Below are positions 43,246 to 57,384 of a stretch of DNA of 64,000 nt, in pieces (the first letter of the stretch is position 1; every line of letters starts with the position of its first letter). The stretch covers positions 115,273,552 to 115,337,551 of the forward strand of contig NC_073313.1 of assembly GCF_027595985.1 (NCBI RefSeq), in the 5' to 3' direction. Position numbers and translations under genes: made by a program. Under the pieces are notes generated by a model. That model made no database searches. It was not told the origin of the DNA and saw only the letters and a list, made by a program, of their open reading frames with translations. This DNA comes from Sorex araneus (taxonomy: Eukaryota > Chordata > Mammalia > Eulipotyphla > Soricidae).

Positions 43246-44440
43246 AATGGGATACTATGGGTATTCTTATTAGTATTTACTGAGTAGTAAAATTTCAAGT
43301 TATGTATATCAATGAATTTGAACATGTAGCAGTTCAAAAATATCTTATGTAAATTAGATACAAAACACTATATTTTTCAGTAAGTGATATTCATTCCCAC
43401 CTGAGTCTTTGTTTACCTTATGGTGATGCATTTAAGAGTTTAAATAGACTACTGAGAATTGTACTCATCTATTTTAGGATAAATTCATTTTATTTATTAT
43501 TTGTTTCCATTTTCTTTTAAGATGTTCTTGTTAGCCTGATTTCTTCAGACATATGTTTTATAAAAAGCAAAAGTCATATATTTTGAAAATCACAAACGTG
43601 TTTTTGAAAGTTGCTAACTCTTCTCTGAACTTCAAAGTTCATTTTAGAATGTATTTGGAAATCCAAAAGCTGAGAATTGGCTTGTTTTTCTTTGAATTTA
43701 TGACACAACTATACTCAATGAGTGCATAATTTTTGCACTTGCATGAATGCGGTGGCATAGTAACAATGAAAACAAAGTGAATACTATGTCATATTTTATA
43801 AATGCATCAAATGAAATTGAAATTGTCACATAGCTTTCTAATTGTAAGATGTCCTAATATAACTTAAATTTAGACCATCAGAATTTTTCTCCATCTTGAG
43901 CTTCTCCATTAGTTTCGCACACTGATGCACTCTAAGTAGATTCCAGATGTGGTAGATTTTGATCATTAGCAGCTTCTAAAAATGCTATTTCAAAATAATA
44001 ATGAAGTCAGGAAAAGCTTCATAACCAACCTGCTTCTATCCTATTTAGTTTTAATCATTTTAAATATATGCATTTATCTAGCAGCATATCTATTCAGACT
44101 AGAGATTGATAGGATATATAAAGCAGAATAAATCAACTAATAACTAGATAAAGTAAGATAGATTTAAACAAGAGGAACATGTAGGGTTAAAAGGAGAAAT
44201 CCTCCATAGAAATTCTCTTGGACATAGAGCTGCAATATCTAAAATTCTTGAAAGGGGAAAAAAGCCAGAGGGATAAAGGTACAGGAAGGAAGCTTCTCAC
44301 ACCTAGTTATTAGAATTAGAGCAGGACCAGCAGTTTTCTGGGGGTTCTGAAATACTGACCTAAGACTTCAGATTCTCCTGCACTGGGAAAGAAAACAGAC
44401 CTAGAATCCAAAGCGAGAATAATCGTATAAAGATTTAGTA
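43246..44440. other. No recognisable feature
   Basis: About 1.2 kb of AT-rich unique-looking sequence. Confidence 0.45.
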
Positions 44441-44446
44441 TTAGAC

Positions 44447-44595
44447 TTCCAGTGAGCTAGGGCAGGAGGTATGGAACTTGCTCTGGATGAGGCTGAGTCA
44501 GCACTACATATAGTCAGTACCCTGAGCACCACCAGAGGTAACTTCTGAGGACAGAGTACTGTGGAGTTTGCTTCAAAAGTAAAAACAACCCCCTC
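44447..44595 (+). mobile_element. Diverged family A SINE
   Basis: Forward: gctagggcaggaggtatgg (head relic), gtaccctgagcaccaccagagg (body), ending in an A-rich segment. Confidence 0.65.
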
Positions 44596-44599
44596 CCCA

Positions 44600-46685
44600 T
44601 CCTTACACACTCAACCAAAAATGTAGCATTGGGAGGCAAGGCGAATTGTGATATATCAGGAAAACTGATTTGAACAAAAACGTATAAATACTAAGAAATT
44701 GCTAACTTATCTTAGGCAGTCATGAATACACATGAGTTCTAGAATTGAAAATGAATATGGGAAGCATTAGAAATGCTATTTACCTTTTGCTGGTGAGCAT
44801 TCTACTGATGGCACTTTTACATTTCTTGTATTTTTTTCCTTACAAAATCTACAAGAAAAAATACAGGACTAAAATATGCAATATTCCTGTACCCAAATCA
44901 TTCATTCCTATTTTAATAAGTCATTACCCTGAACAGCAAAACTCCTTATAACCTTAATCTGTGATGCTCTGCTGCCTTGCTTGTGACTAAAGCAACTATC
45001 CTGCTTTCCCAAATCCCTTTACTGAGTCGCTGGTTAACAGCCTTTTCTCCATACTTAACAATTTATCAGACAAAAACTCCTCAGAATACATGTGAGCAAT
45101 AAATCCATTTTCTTATATTAACTGAATCCAAACTATTTCCTAAGAACATTTTCCACAGTACACTAAAGTGCTGATGTTTATTTTCTCTCACATCATGCAA
45201 TTGAATTGACAGGGTTGTGTCCTCTTTGATCCTCACTGACATTTTCATTGCTTTCCATTTTCCCCTTTTGAATAAAACAATAAAGACAGCGACAGCAAAT
45301 TCCTATTTTATTAATATACGTTATTCCATTATACCAATCTCTCCCCCTCATAGTCTTCTACAATATCCCTGCCACTCCCCCATCTCTTTTTTTTAAAAAA
45401 AAATTAAACTCTTTGATACAGGCTCATAGTTCTGTTTGTTTTCCTTTCTGAGTCTCTGCCATCATCCAGCAAATTCGCATACCTACATGGATTTAGTACC
45501 AAGACTTCTTAGTTCTTTAATTAACCCCAGTAACTTTTTCCTCTACTGCATCAGTCAGTCACTTCCACAATTCTGACTTTGAATTCACCATCATTCACAA
45601 TTGTTTCAATCAAAAGAAATCAATAAGTTCTTTCCTTCTCTTAATTCAATCTTCTATCTTTACAGCTTGCTTGTTCAATTGCTTCCCCTATATTGGGGTC
45701 ATGGATAGTTCCAGTCTATTGACTCCCCTAATACTTTCCCATTCAATCAAATTCTTCCTTTTATCACATGCCTTCTTATTCAACATATATTTCATGATTT
45801 ATCATTTCAGTAGTGTTCAGTTGATTGTCTCCAGCATAAGTTTGTACTTACTAATGTTAGGATGCCAACATTATTCAGTATTCTTACCATATTTTTATGT
45901 TAAAGTAGCTATTTCAGCTTCAATACTATTTTCAAATCTGATTCCACTCCAGTTTTGTGTCTGTACAAAAAGTTGGGGAGTTGAGAATAAAAATTTTCAG
46001 AAAGAAGTATTCTTTTCTCAATATAAAACACATTTACATCAATCATCAGTCTATGATGATAGGGTTCTACTGAAATTTCACAAAGGATCTATCCTTAATT
46101 CTATCTCTAAAACTAGTATCTTCATATTATTTACACTCACTGTCTATTTCTTTATCTGCTACACACCCACTTCAATTTTGCACTGTCGTAATTTCCATAA
46201 AAACAGTCTGGTTGGTGTCAGTAAATTAAATCAGCTTTAGAGTTAACATTTTATTTAAACTCTCACCAGTAATGTTCACTGTTAAACTACATACCCCTTA
46301 CTTTGGGGGTGGAGATGTGCTATAATAAAACACAAGGAATTATCCATGTGTTCTCTCAAGACCCACCACATCCCTTCTTAAAGTACTCTTTTCCCTTACC
46401 ATCTACAACACAGTGTTTTGCTATTTTAACTTTTTCTGCCTTGTCCATTCCTTTCCTTCTTTCATTATTATCCCCCTTTACCTAGAAATGAGTACTCCAT
46501 TGCTAATCGAATACTGATTCTTATGGATTTCATCCCAAATTTGTTAGATCTATGCAGTTCTCTCCATTTCCATTGTCTTTACCTTAGTGCAAGGTTATAT
46601 ATGCTGACTGAACTGTAATATCCTCCTAACTTTCTCTCATAAAATCTACTATCAACCACTTCGCAATTGCTTTCAACTAGTGCGT
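44600..46685. other. Unique-looking, no supported gene
   Basis: About 2 kb, pyrimidine-rich on the + strand. It contains a 189-residue frame (45671-46240) of hydrophobic, Phe/Ser/Leu-rich composition without motif, Kozak context or splice logic, and a 68-residue frame (44745-44951) with a possible N-terminal membrane segment. I treat both as chance frames in T-rich DNA. Confidence 0.5.
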
Positions 46686-46692
46686 GTGTGTG

Positions 46693-46937
46693 GGCTGGAG
46701 CGATAGTATAGTGGTAGGGCATTCGCCTTTCACGTGGCCGACCCGTGTTCGATTCCTCCACCCCTCTCAAAGAGCCCGGCAAGTTACCGAGAATATTGCG
46801 CCCGCATGGCAGAGCCTGGCAAGCTACCCGTGGCGTATTTGATATGCCAAAAACAGTAACAATAAGTCTTACAATGAGAGACGTTACTGGTGCCCGCTAG
46901 AGCAAATCGATGAGCAATGGGATGACAGTGACAGTTG
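46693..46937 (+). mobile_element. Family B SINE, full length
   Basis: Head ggctggagcgatagtatag, body with gcatggcagagcctggcaag and gatatgccaaaaacagtaac, tail caaatcgatgagcaatggg, then gacagtgacagttgac. Set in a gtgtgtg-rich stretch; similar tgcgtg-type sequences on both sides may be a TSD. Confidence 0.94.
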
Positions 46938-46952
46938 ACAATGCGTGCATGC

Positions 46953-46992
46953 ATGTGTGTGTGTTTGTGTATGTGTGTGTGTGTGTGTGTTT
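46953..46992. repeat. (TG)n microsatellite
   Basis: About 17 TG/TA units. It abuts the 3' end of the following antisense SINE. Confidence 0.9.
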
Positions 46993-47143
46993 TGGGGCCA
47001 CATCTGGAGTAACTTATTCCTGGCTCCGTGCTCACAACCATTCCTGGTGGGACTCAGGGAATATATGTGGTGCCAGGGATCAAACCCAGGTTGGCCATAT
47101 AACAAGTTAAGAACCCTATCTGCTATACTGTATGTCCAGCCCT
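46993..47143 (-). mobile_element. Diverged family A SINE
   Basis: Antisense: ttggggccacatctggag to ctgtatgtccagccc; moderately diverged. Confidence 0.82.
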
Positions 47144-47144
47144 C

Positions 47145-49485
47145 TCCCAAAATTTTTAATGCAGATTTTATTACTGCATTAAAAATTACTCTCTCAGTTG
47201 AAAAGCTATCTATCATGAATCTTAGGCTAAGGTTTAAAAATTTTATTTTAAGCAATCTTCTATGTGTTCTGACATTTTCTTATCTTTCAAGGCATTCTAG
47301 CTAAACTCCCTCATGATACAAGGCCATTCTACTTCTTGTTTCACAGTGTATTTAATCTCATGCCCCTCAAATCAACCAGAAGATCTCAGGTCAATCTTTT
47401 CCTATTCTCTACTCTTCCCTTATTTCTGCCATCAATCTTACTTTGTAGCTTATAATTGTGTAGTTATTATGTGCATTTTCCTTCTAAAATCAATACTCTA
47501 AGGTCTACATTATATCTTTTCTTCTGTACTTAATAGTCCTAGTTACCAGGGAACAACTGTTGAATCAGTAAATAAAAGCATGGGCACTTTTCCAGAACTA
47601 CAATAAAATTTTCCAAGTTGAGATTTAAGGTTTTTTTTTCCATTCCTTTGAATGTTTTCTTTTTGCCAAGAGTGGGACACTAAGAGATATCATAACATCT
47701 TTCTTGCATTTAAATTTTTCTCTTACATTTAAATCTTATATTTTACTTATCATTAAGTGACATGTAAGGTGTTTGAATGAGAGCAATAACCTAGTAAGAC
47801 CCAATAGTACTATCCCTTTAATGAAATTTACATTTTATTGTATTAAACCTCAGAATTCAAGCAAGCAAGTTTTATTGAAATTTCTCCGTCACTTAGTACA
47901 AGAGGAATCTGAACTGAGGCCACAAAAGGCCATCACTCCTTGCTTTATTCACATAAAAGTCATTTCTAGTTTATAGTATAAGTTTCTTTGCTATGGATTC
48001 TTCTATAAAATCATTGATACCAAATTTATATTGTGATTTAGACAAAATATTTCATTTTTTGCTATATCAGAGCCAAGAATGACATTTTCTTCTCTTCTAT
48101 ATAATAGACGTCTATTTTAATCTTTTAAGTACCCTGAGTATCATTGTTAAAGAAGGTATTGTTAAGACAATATAAACATTATGTTAACTGCTGCATAAAG
48201 AGATATGCATAATTAATTTCATCATACCTATATTATCAGTAAGAACAAATTATGATAATGCCATTGTCTCTGTTACCTAGGAAAAATAACTTTCCTTGAG
48301 ACACACAGACCCAAAGAAAGGCTTAAAATTAGAACTGAAAAATGGATTTTGTAACTTGTAGGTGGATATTTATTCTGTCTGTTGGAAAAACTAATGTCTG
48401 CATTAACTTAGCAGGAAAAAGAAATCTACAAGCAACTGAAACTTTGACTGATGTGTGGCTGCATTGAAATGAGAGAAAATGTAGTGCTGTTTGCCTATGG
48501 TTTCCTTCACTCACCACAAGGTAATAAAACAACATATTTTTTAATTACCATTTCTTACTAGAATGTGGAAATATTAGCCTCCAGATACCCATTTAAAGGC
48601 TCAAAAACAGATGGTGGAAAATATCCAGCTGAATTGAAGTGGAAGGAAGAATGATCTGAGTAAAGTGATTTGGAGACATCTGATACATGGAAAGGGGCAC
48701 ATAAAGATTCCATGAGAAAGGAAGGAAAGAAAAACTGACATCTCTGAAAGTGCAAGAAATGTTTGAGAAAAATGATATCATGTCAATAATGGCCAAATTT
48801 AGATCTCATTTTTGGAATGACTGAAAATCATTGGACTGTAATTTCTAGCATCAGATGTGAAATTGCTCCTTTAAACGAAAGTAATTTTGATACCTCAAAT
48901 TTCAATGTAGTCTTTCTTTCCGAAAAAATGCTTTTCAGACTGAGGCTTGCAAATACATAGAGCTGTTAGCAGAAACTTGCAAAGAAAAAAGAAAATGAGC
49001 CAAGTCACATTGTCCTCGTTTTCCTTTCTTTTGACTCAACTTTCCAAGTTTTCACTACATGTAATCTTATCATTTAACCAAGAAAAAGAAAATATGTATC
49101 TCATTAATATGAACATATGCTTAGATTGCAGACGATTGTTCCCAGAATCAACTCTTCTTTGAGGGTCCCACTATATGCATATAGTTATTAAATAAAAATT
49201 TACTGAGTACACACATTTTTTCAGACACAATGCTCTGCAAGATAAGAACAGAAGTGTGATATACAAAATTCTTGCCCTTAGAGAACCCCTACTTGTAGGG
49301 AGATACATTAAAAGTATAACAAGATAGTAACACTGACAACAGAGAAAATATACACCAGAGTGAATTTATAAATAATTTGAGCTCAACATAATTACTAACA
49401 TCTGTCTTCATTGTAAAAAATGTATTATTTAGATGTTGAAGTTTATTTTTGATACATAAAATTTTCTTTTCTAATTTTTTTAATT
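47145..49485. other. No recognisable feature
   Basis: About 2.3 kb, the longest repeat-poor stretch in the window. AT-rich; no frame above 71 residues and no exon-like block. If any ancestral or regulatory sequence is conserved here, it cannot be seen from one sequence. Confidence 0.5.
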
Positions 49486-49489
49486 ACAG

Positions 49490-50372
49490 TTTTGAATGTG
49501 GTACTGGAACCACAGACCCTCGGATCAATGGAGGTGAACTGAAATTCCAGAGATATACCTGCAGGTATAATCAAGTAATTTTCAAGAAAGGAGTAAAAAG
49601 TAACAAGTAGAGCAAGACAGCCTCTTCAACAAGTGATGTTGGGAACACTCGTCAGGCACATGCAAAGAAATGAACTCAGATCTCTAAGGCCATGCAAAAA
49701 CCAAAATAAATTAGAGATCTAGATATCGACCTGAACCCATATGATACATAGAGAAAAATATAGGCAAAACTCTCCATGACATTGAAGCTACATATATCTT
49801 TAAGGATAAAACACCACTGACCAAACAAGTGGAAACAGTGATAAATAAATGGGATTAAATTAAGAAGCCTCTGCACCTCAAAATAAATGATTAACACAAT
49901 ATTGTGACAGTCACAAACAAAGAAACAAACAAACAAACACCATTTTCTCACCACTCATTTGACAAAGGGCTTATATGCAAAATATATAAAGGCTGGTGAA
50001 CTCTACAAGGAAAAAAAAATCTAGCCCCATCAAAAACTGGGGAGAATAGATGAACAGAAAATTCCTCAGTGAATTCAAACAGCCAAAAGGCATATGAAAA
50101 ATGCTCTGTATCACTAATCATCAGGGAAATTCAAATCAAAACAACTAGATATCACCTCACACCAGAGAGACTGGCACTCAGCCAAAAGAACAACAAGCAG
50201 TGTTGCTAAGGATGTGTGGAATAAGGGACCCTTATTCACTATTGGGAATGTCAACTGATCCAACCCTGTGGAAGTCAATAAAGTACAAACTGAGGACATT
50301 GGCAGAGGGAAATCGACAATGAAGAAGGGATTGGCGTTGAGCACTGTATGCCTGAAACTTAATAATTAATAA
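49490..50372 (+). mobile_element. Old L1 ORF2 fragment
   Basis: Forward: tggtactggaaccacagaccctcgg (49499-49523), cctcttcaacaagtgatg, catgacattgaagctac, ctctgcacctcaaaat, catcagggaaattcaaatc, then a scrambled 3' end reading atgaagaagggattgg and gcctgaaacttaata. Many indels; no long frame. Confidence 0.82.
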
Positions 50373-50384
50373 CTTTGGAACTCT

Positions 50385-50474
50385 GTAGCACTGCTGTCCC
50401 ATTGTTTATTGATTTGTTCAAGCAGGCACCAGTAACATCTCCATTGTGAGACTTATTGTTAGTGTTTTTGGCAT
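50385..50474 (-). mobile_element. RTE-tailed SINE fragment
   Basis: Antisense tail and body (gctgtcccattgtttattg, gtgtttttggcat), cut at 50474 where the LTR begins. Confidence 0.8.
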
Positions 50475-51466
50475 TGTGAGGACAGACCATAGGAATCCAT
50501 TTAGCTTTCTTAAGACTCTTTTTACAGGAGCCCGCATTGTAGAATAACTTGTCTATCTGTCTCTGAGCAAGGAATTTGGATACAGGCACCCTGGGTCGCA
50601 AGAAGCGTGGTGGTCAGACCAGATAACCAGACCCATATCACAGGACCCAGGACTGCCCCCAGAACCGGGACAATCCTGAATATTGGCACGAATACTAATC
50701 TCTAAAACCATAGGCTAAGGAGTGAAGTCCTTTTAGATGGATTGGTTAAGAAAGTTTGTAATATTACTACCAGGAGGTTGACTCCATGGCTAGGAGGCTG
50801 GCCTCACATTCTGGGGAAAGGGCAACTCAGAGAAGGGATCACCAACTACATTGTAGTTGAAGGCCATGTGGGAGAAGGAAGTTGCGGGCTGAATGAGGGC
50901 TAGAGACTGAGCACAGTGGCCACTCAACACCTTTATTGCAAACCACAATAGCTAATTAGAGGGAGAGAACAGAAGGGAATGCCCTGCCACAGTGACAGGG
51001 TGGGGTGGGGGGAGATGGGATTGGGGAGGATGGGAGGGATGCTGGGTTTACTGGTGGTGGAGTATGGGCACTGGTGAAGGGATGGGTTCCCAAACTTTGT
51101 ATGGGGGAAGCATATGCACAGATGTGTATAAATCCGTAACTGTACCCTCATGGTGATTCATTAATTAAAAATAAATAAATTTATTTAAAAAAATAAAAAT
51201 AAATAAAAAAACACAAAAAAAGAAAGTTTGTAATATTACAAATCTATTGGCTATGAAATGCGCGGGCTCTGCTGTAACGGCCGGGGAAGGCCTATATAAG
51301 ATCTCCTTTGGAGAAGCTGGGGGTCTTTTGCCCAACCTGCTGGACCTGCGTGTCCACGTAGGCGGCTGGACCCTGGCTAGCCAGTCTTACAATAAATCCT
51401 GCTTGCTGTTTGCAGTCTCTGGAGTCTCTTTGTCATTATAGGGAGATCTCGATCTGTGCCCTAACA
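50475..51466 (+). mobile_element. Solo LTR, second copy of the 22411 family, with L1 inside
   Basis: TGTGAGGAC...CCTAACA. Without the nested L1 it aligns along its length with 22411-22951: same TATA box (51293-51299) and aataaa (51391-51396). It lacks about 12 bp near the start and a second acccatatcac unit that the first copy has. The flanks share no TSD: the left flank is SINE body, the right is not the continuation of that SINE. Confidence 0.9.
50768..51219 (+). mobile_element. Young L1 3' end nested in the LTR
   Basis: Starts taccaggaggttgac, G-rich block at 51000-51062, (AAAT)n tail. A perfect 20-bp TSD begins aagaaagtttg at 50748-50767 and 51220-51239. Nearly identical to 25612-26050. 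It shows the LTR was fixed before this L1 wave. Confidence 0.95.
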
Positions 51467-51517
51467 CTAGTACAACCACCTAGTCCTGGGGCATTATGCC
51501 TTAAAAGCCAAAACCAA

Positions 51518-51690
51518 GGTTTATTGGAGTGATAGTATAGCGAATATGGCGCTCGCCTTCCACACAGCAAACCAGGGTTCGATACCTGGCATCCAATATG
51601 TTCCCCCAAGCACTACCAGATGTAATCTCTGTGTGCAGAGTCAGGAATAAGCCTAAGCACAGATGGGTTGTGACCCCCAAACAAGTTTTT
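51518..51690 (+). mobile_element. Family A SINE
   Basis: Forward: ttggagtgatagtatagcg, gggttcgatacctgg, gttgtgacccccaaac, A-rich tail. Moderately diverged. Confidence 0.87.
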
Positions 51691-51699
51691 TAAAAAAAA

Positions 51700-51910
51700 A
51701 CAACTCTCCCCAAGGTTTATTATTGAATGATCTTGTGTGTACAAAAATCATAACCGTCAATCAAAAATAATGGGGAGGCGAAGGAATGCTGGACAGGAAG
51801 AGACTGAAATGGGGAGGTCATGAACAATTCAGTAGTGGTAATAAGTGGTAACTTTTTTACATAATACCAGAGACCTAAATGCTATTATCTAAACTATAAT
51901 GAAATATTTT
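51700..51910 (+). mobile_element. Possible old L1 3' end
   Basis: A ggggaggcgaagg/gaaatggggaggtc purine block followed by atgaaatatttttaaataaaat. Similar in plan to other old 3' ends in the window; weak. Confidence 0.35.
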
Positions 51911-51914
51911 TAAA

Positions 51915-53430
51915 TAAAATAATCTTAAATTTTTTAAATCCAAGACCAAGATGAGTGGTAGGTGCTTCAAGACAAAAATTAGATGTAATATGTGGTACAT
52001 GTGGCAAAGAAAGTATATATGAGAAAAGAGTCAACTTGCTTGTACACTGAACAAGGCAAATATGTATTACAATGAACAAGGCAAATATGTATTACACTGT
52101 GCAAAATGAAGTAGTAGGTTAGGGTGGAATCAAAATCAGCTTTCTGCACCTTGAAAATGCCAAGAATGCTCCAGAATTAGTGTCTTTGCATTCCTTGTTT
52201 CGGCTGTCTAATAAATGGACCACCTCCCAAAACTACACGTGGCCCTCTTCACTGTATTCTATCTTCAAATGTCAAATACCTTCCTTAACTTGTCAAGGTG
52301 AAATACTGACACATGATTCATTCAGTAGGCGCCACTGGGTATCATTATTAACACAATCAATGATTCTATAAACATTTTGATAATTTCCTTTGCTACATGA
52401 AATTGAGCTCTGATTTATTTTCTAATATTTTCTCTAAAAGACATACTAACTAAAGTTGTTAAGTTGGTTAGCATGGAATCCTATTTTTACATTTGAAACA
52501 AGACAATTATAACTAATTTTGTAAGCAAGCATTTCACCCAAAACTTTCTAAACTAAATTCTTGGAGTTAGAGGATTTAAAATTCAAATTTTTGAATATAT
52601 ATACGAGATAAAACATTATTTTACAATAATATTGAAAAATATCTTGGCTATCCAGAGATTTAGTAAATTCTCCTGGAGTTTATTTTATGTCTTATATACT
52701 ATTGTTCAATGGATGGTCACAATACTCTACTGCCACCTGGTGACATCAAGGTGTCCAACCAGCACAAATTTGCTATTAAATCCTTCCATTCTACTTTATG
52801 CAAGAGTGATCTTTTGCAGTTTCTAATGAAATTTTGATAAATATTTATGTTCTAAACATTCTCAAACTAGAGAATCCTATGAAAAGTTTTTTTTAAGGTA
52901 TGATGATGATGATGATGATGAGTAACGTTTTATTTTATATGGGAAATGCCCCAGCACGAAAATTTTTTCAAATAGCAATCCAAAACATAATTCTCTAATT
53001 CACCAACTTATGGGGAGTCTTCAGTTGTAGAAAAAAATAGGTCAAGTTAATAGCTCACAATTCACATTGAGAAATCACAAAGTTGAGGTTGGTTTAAATG
53101 CTGATGTAAATAGAACTTATTTTCTAAGTCGAAAAATAAAAATAAATTGATGGACAAAGCTTTTTTAGTGCAAAAATATTTTTCAAACAAATGTAATTGA
53201 TTAAGTCATGAGTGAATACACTGAGCATAAGATTTTTCTATTTAAATTCTGGCATTCACTCTGGTTAAACAAAAGTTTTCAAATATACTCTCTATCTGGT
53301 TAAACAAAATTTTTAATATAACGTTTTAGAGAAGTAGTTATATATTCTTAGAATGCATTTATTTAACTTTTTTGCTTTAATTATTTTAAATTTTATTTTA
53401 AAATAACTTTTGATTCATAAGAATCAGTAA
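51915..53430. other. Mostly unique; one 25-bp tandem duplication
   Basis: AT-rich sequence. A tgaacaaggcaaatatg unit (25 bp) is repeated at 52048-52072 and 52073-52097. (GAT)n run at about 52902-52921. Nothing else assigned. Confidence 0.5.
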
Positions 53431-53433
53431 AGA

Positions 53434-53605
53434 GGGGCCAGAGTGATAGTATAGCGTGGAGAGCATCTGTCTCGCACAGGGTCAACCCAGGTTCGAACAC
53501 GGCATCCCATATAGTCCCCTGAGCACCACCAGGAGTAACTCCTGGCTGCAAAGCCAGGAAGAACCCCTGAGCATCCTCAGGTATGACACAAAAAAAAAGC
53601 AAAAA
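53434..53605 (+). mobile_element. Family A SINE
   Basis: Forward: ggggccagagtgatagtatag, caggttcgaacacgg, gtatgacacaaaaaaaaagc. Moderately diverged; no TSD identified. Confidence 0.87.
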
Positions 53606-53899
53606 TTTTTTTTTTAAATCATCAAAGATAGTAAATAGAAGACCTGGGTATCCATACTCAATTCCCACACTTGTTAAATATTATGTAATAATACATCAAA
53701 ATGAGAATTGATTTTAATTTTTTTCTCATATACTCACCGAAGAATCACGATGCAGAAAGGTTTCATTGTCCTAACAGACTCTTGTGCTACTTTTTTATCT
53801 TTGCACACTTCTTCCTCTCTTACCCACTACCATAAGTAACACCTAATCTGTTCTCCAGCTCTGATTCCATCCTTTCAAAGATATTATATGAAGAGGATC

Positions 53900-54110
53900 A
53901 TACAGCATGCAGCATCTTGAGATTGTCTTTTCATACATATGATTGAGTTGCATCCAAATTGCTGCGATTATAATAAATAGCTTTTTTTCATATTGTTTGA
54001 GTAGAATTCCATGCTATACATTTATCGCAGTTTGCTTAACCATTCTCCCATTAGTGAAATTTGTTTGTTCCCTGTTTGGGCTATTACCATTAAAAGTTCC
54101 AAAAGAATTT
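53900..54110 (-). mobile_element. Old L1 ORF2 3' fragment
   Basis: Complement of the ORF2 C-terminal region: gagttgcatccaaattgctgc, gtagaattccatgc, tcgcagtttgcttaaccattctccc. Diverged. Confidence 0.6.
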
Positions 54111-54388
54111 GCATACAAGTTTTATATGCATGAAGATGCTCAGAGAAAATGCACCCTTCTCTCCCCTGCTATTCCATGATGGTTTTATACCTCCCCACGC
54201 CACACTCCCCAAAAGTATAACTTTGTTGAAGGAAAGTATGAAATCAAAGTTCCAATGAAAGATTTTAATTGTACAAAATTAAAATTTTACAGAATAATGT
54301 GCAAAATATGAACCACCACTACTAGCACTAGCATCTAACCCTGCTATGTATAAGTATTGCTATTATTTGTGAGAGATATTTATAATTT

Positions 54389-54915
54389 GTCTTCACTGGG
54401 GCCTCCTCGGAGGGGAGAGGGTTGAGTTTCCCTCCCCACCCCAAGCAGAGACCCAGCAGCTGAAAACCTCCAGGACCCAGCCACAGCCATGCTCAAGGTC
54501 ACTCACCACACGCTCCAATGAGCCTCATCTGAAGGAACCAACAGAGGAACCCATGTATGGGAAACCCATGGCTGAGATCTCCAAGCCTGCTTGAATAGGG
54601 ACTGGGCCTCCTCCTCCACCCAGATCCCCAGTTTTCCAGGAGCTTGACAGTCACACCTACAAACCACTCCTGGTGCCATGTAGTTTCATCAATGGCAAAG
54701 ATACAGAGATTATAAATCAAAGCTCCCGGAACAGAGCGATGCAGAATCTTGCACAGCAGAGCCTGGCGAGCTACCCATGGAGTATTCAATATGCCAAAAA
54801 CAGTAACAATAATGGGCCTCATTTCCCTGACCCTGAACGTGACAGGGAGGAATGGAGATGTTACTGTCACCCGCTCGAGCAAATTGATGAGCAATGGGAC
54901 AACAGTGATACAGTG
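54389..54915 (+). mobile_element. Family C element, full length (reference copy)
   Basis: Perfect 11-bp TSD atttataattt at 54378-54388 and 54916-54926 defines a 527-bp unit. 54398-54700 is the family C 5' segment (cctcctcggaggggagagg, gagatctccaagcctgc, gacagtcacacctac). 54735-54850 is the RTE-like body (agagcctggcgagctaccc, atgggcctcatttccc). 54850-54900 is the RTE tail, then gtgatacagtg. No A-tail and no tRNA-like head, unlike family B. Confidence 0.9.
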
Positions 54916-54926
54916 ATTTATAATTT

Positions 54927-55220
54927 CATTAATGTCTTAGATGAAAACATCAAGTAGGAGGTGTTAGTAAACTATTAACCAATCACTGTATTTGTCTTTT
55001 TAAATTATCTGCCAAGGAAATGGCTAAAGATCTTTTTCTGGTTATTGAATTTCTAGGATTTACAACTTGACCAAAATCAAACTATGCCCTTTTGAAACAA
55101 AGAAAGCTCAAGAACAAGGGCTAGGAATGAATTTCCATGGTGGAGTACTTGCCTTCTGTGCACAAAGTCTTGAGTTAGATCCAAGTCTTGAGTTAGATAC
55201 CTAGAGCAATGGAAATGAAA
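54927..55220. other. No recognisable feature
   Basis: Unique-looking; gtcttgagttagat is repeated in tandem at about 55168-55200. Confidence 0.4.
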
Positions 55221-55221
55221 G

Positions 55222-55400
55222 CAAAAAGAAAAAAAGGGGGGAAGAAAGGCCAGGGGGGAAGAAAATAAAAGGGGAAGGGGAAGGGAGGAGGGAAGGGAAG
55301 GCAAAGGGGAAGGGTATAGAAAGGGGAATGAATGGAAAGAAAGGGAGGGGAGATGGGGGAAGGGGGAAGAGAAGGAAGGTGAAGGGATGGGGAAAAGAAG
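55222..55400 (+). repeat. Polypurine tract (GGGGAA-rich)
   Basis: About 175 bp almost free of pyrimidines, with many gggga/aaggg units, just upstream of the PPP1CC retrocopy. It lies outside the retrocopy TSD, so it was part of the target. A candidate for triplex or G-quadruplex structure (inference). Confidence 0.85.
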
Positions 55401-55419
55401 TCTTAAGAACAGCATATAA

Positions 55420-57225
<1,806 letters not shown>

Positions 57226-57384
57226 TAAGAACAGTACATAAAAGGAGTGGTATTTTTGCTTGGAGACTTTCATATTATTCCAGAAATACTTACTGAGTGC
57301 TGGTTATGTTCTGAAATCCGTCCCCCAACAATCTCTGAGCATACTCCATCAACCTCAAAGAGATCAATCTGAGACTGCAGATGT
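57226..57384. other. No recognisable feature
   Basis: Short unique stretch between the retrocopy and the RTE derivative. Confidence 0.35.

Noticed and set aside
45671..46240. 189-residue open frame, one of the longest in the window
   Set aside because: Composition is Phe/Ser/Leu/Ile-rich as expected from T-rich DNA. It has no domain, no signal of codon selection, no splice or promoter context. A chance frame.
22411..51466. One provirus bounded by the two copies of the same LTR
   Set aside because: They are 28 kb apart with no gag/pol/env between them and the first copy has its own 5-bp TSD.
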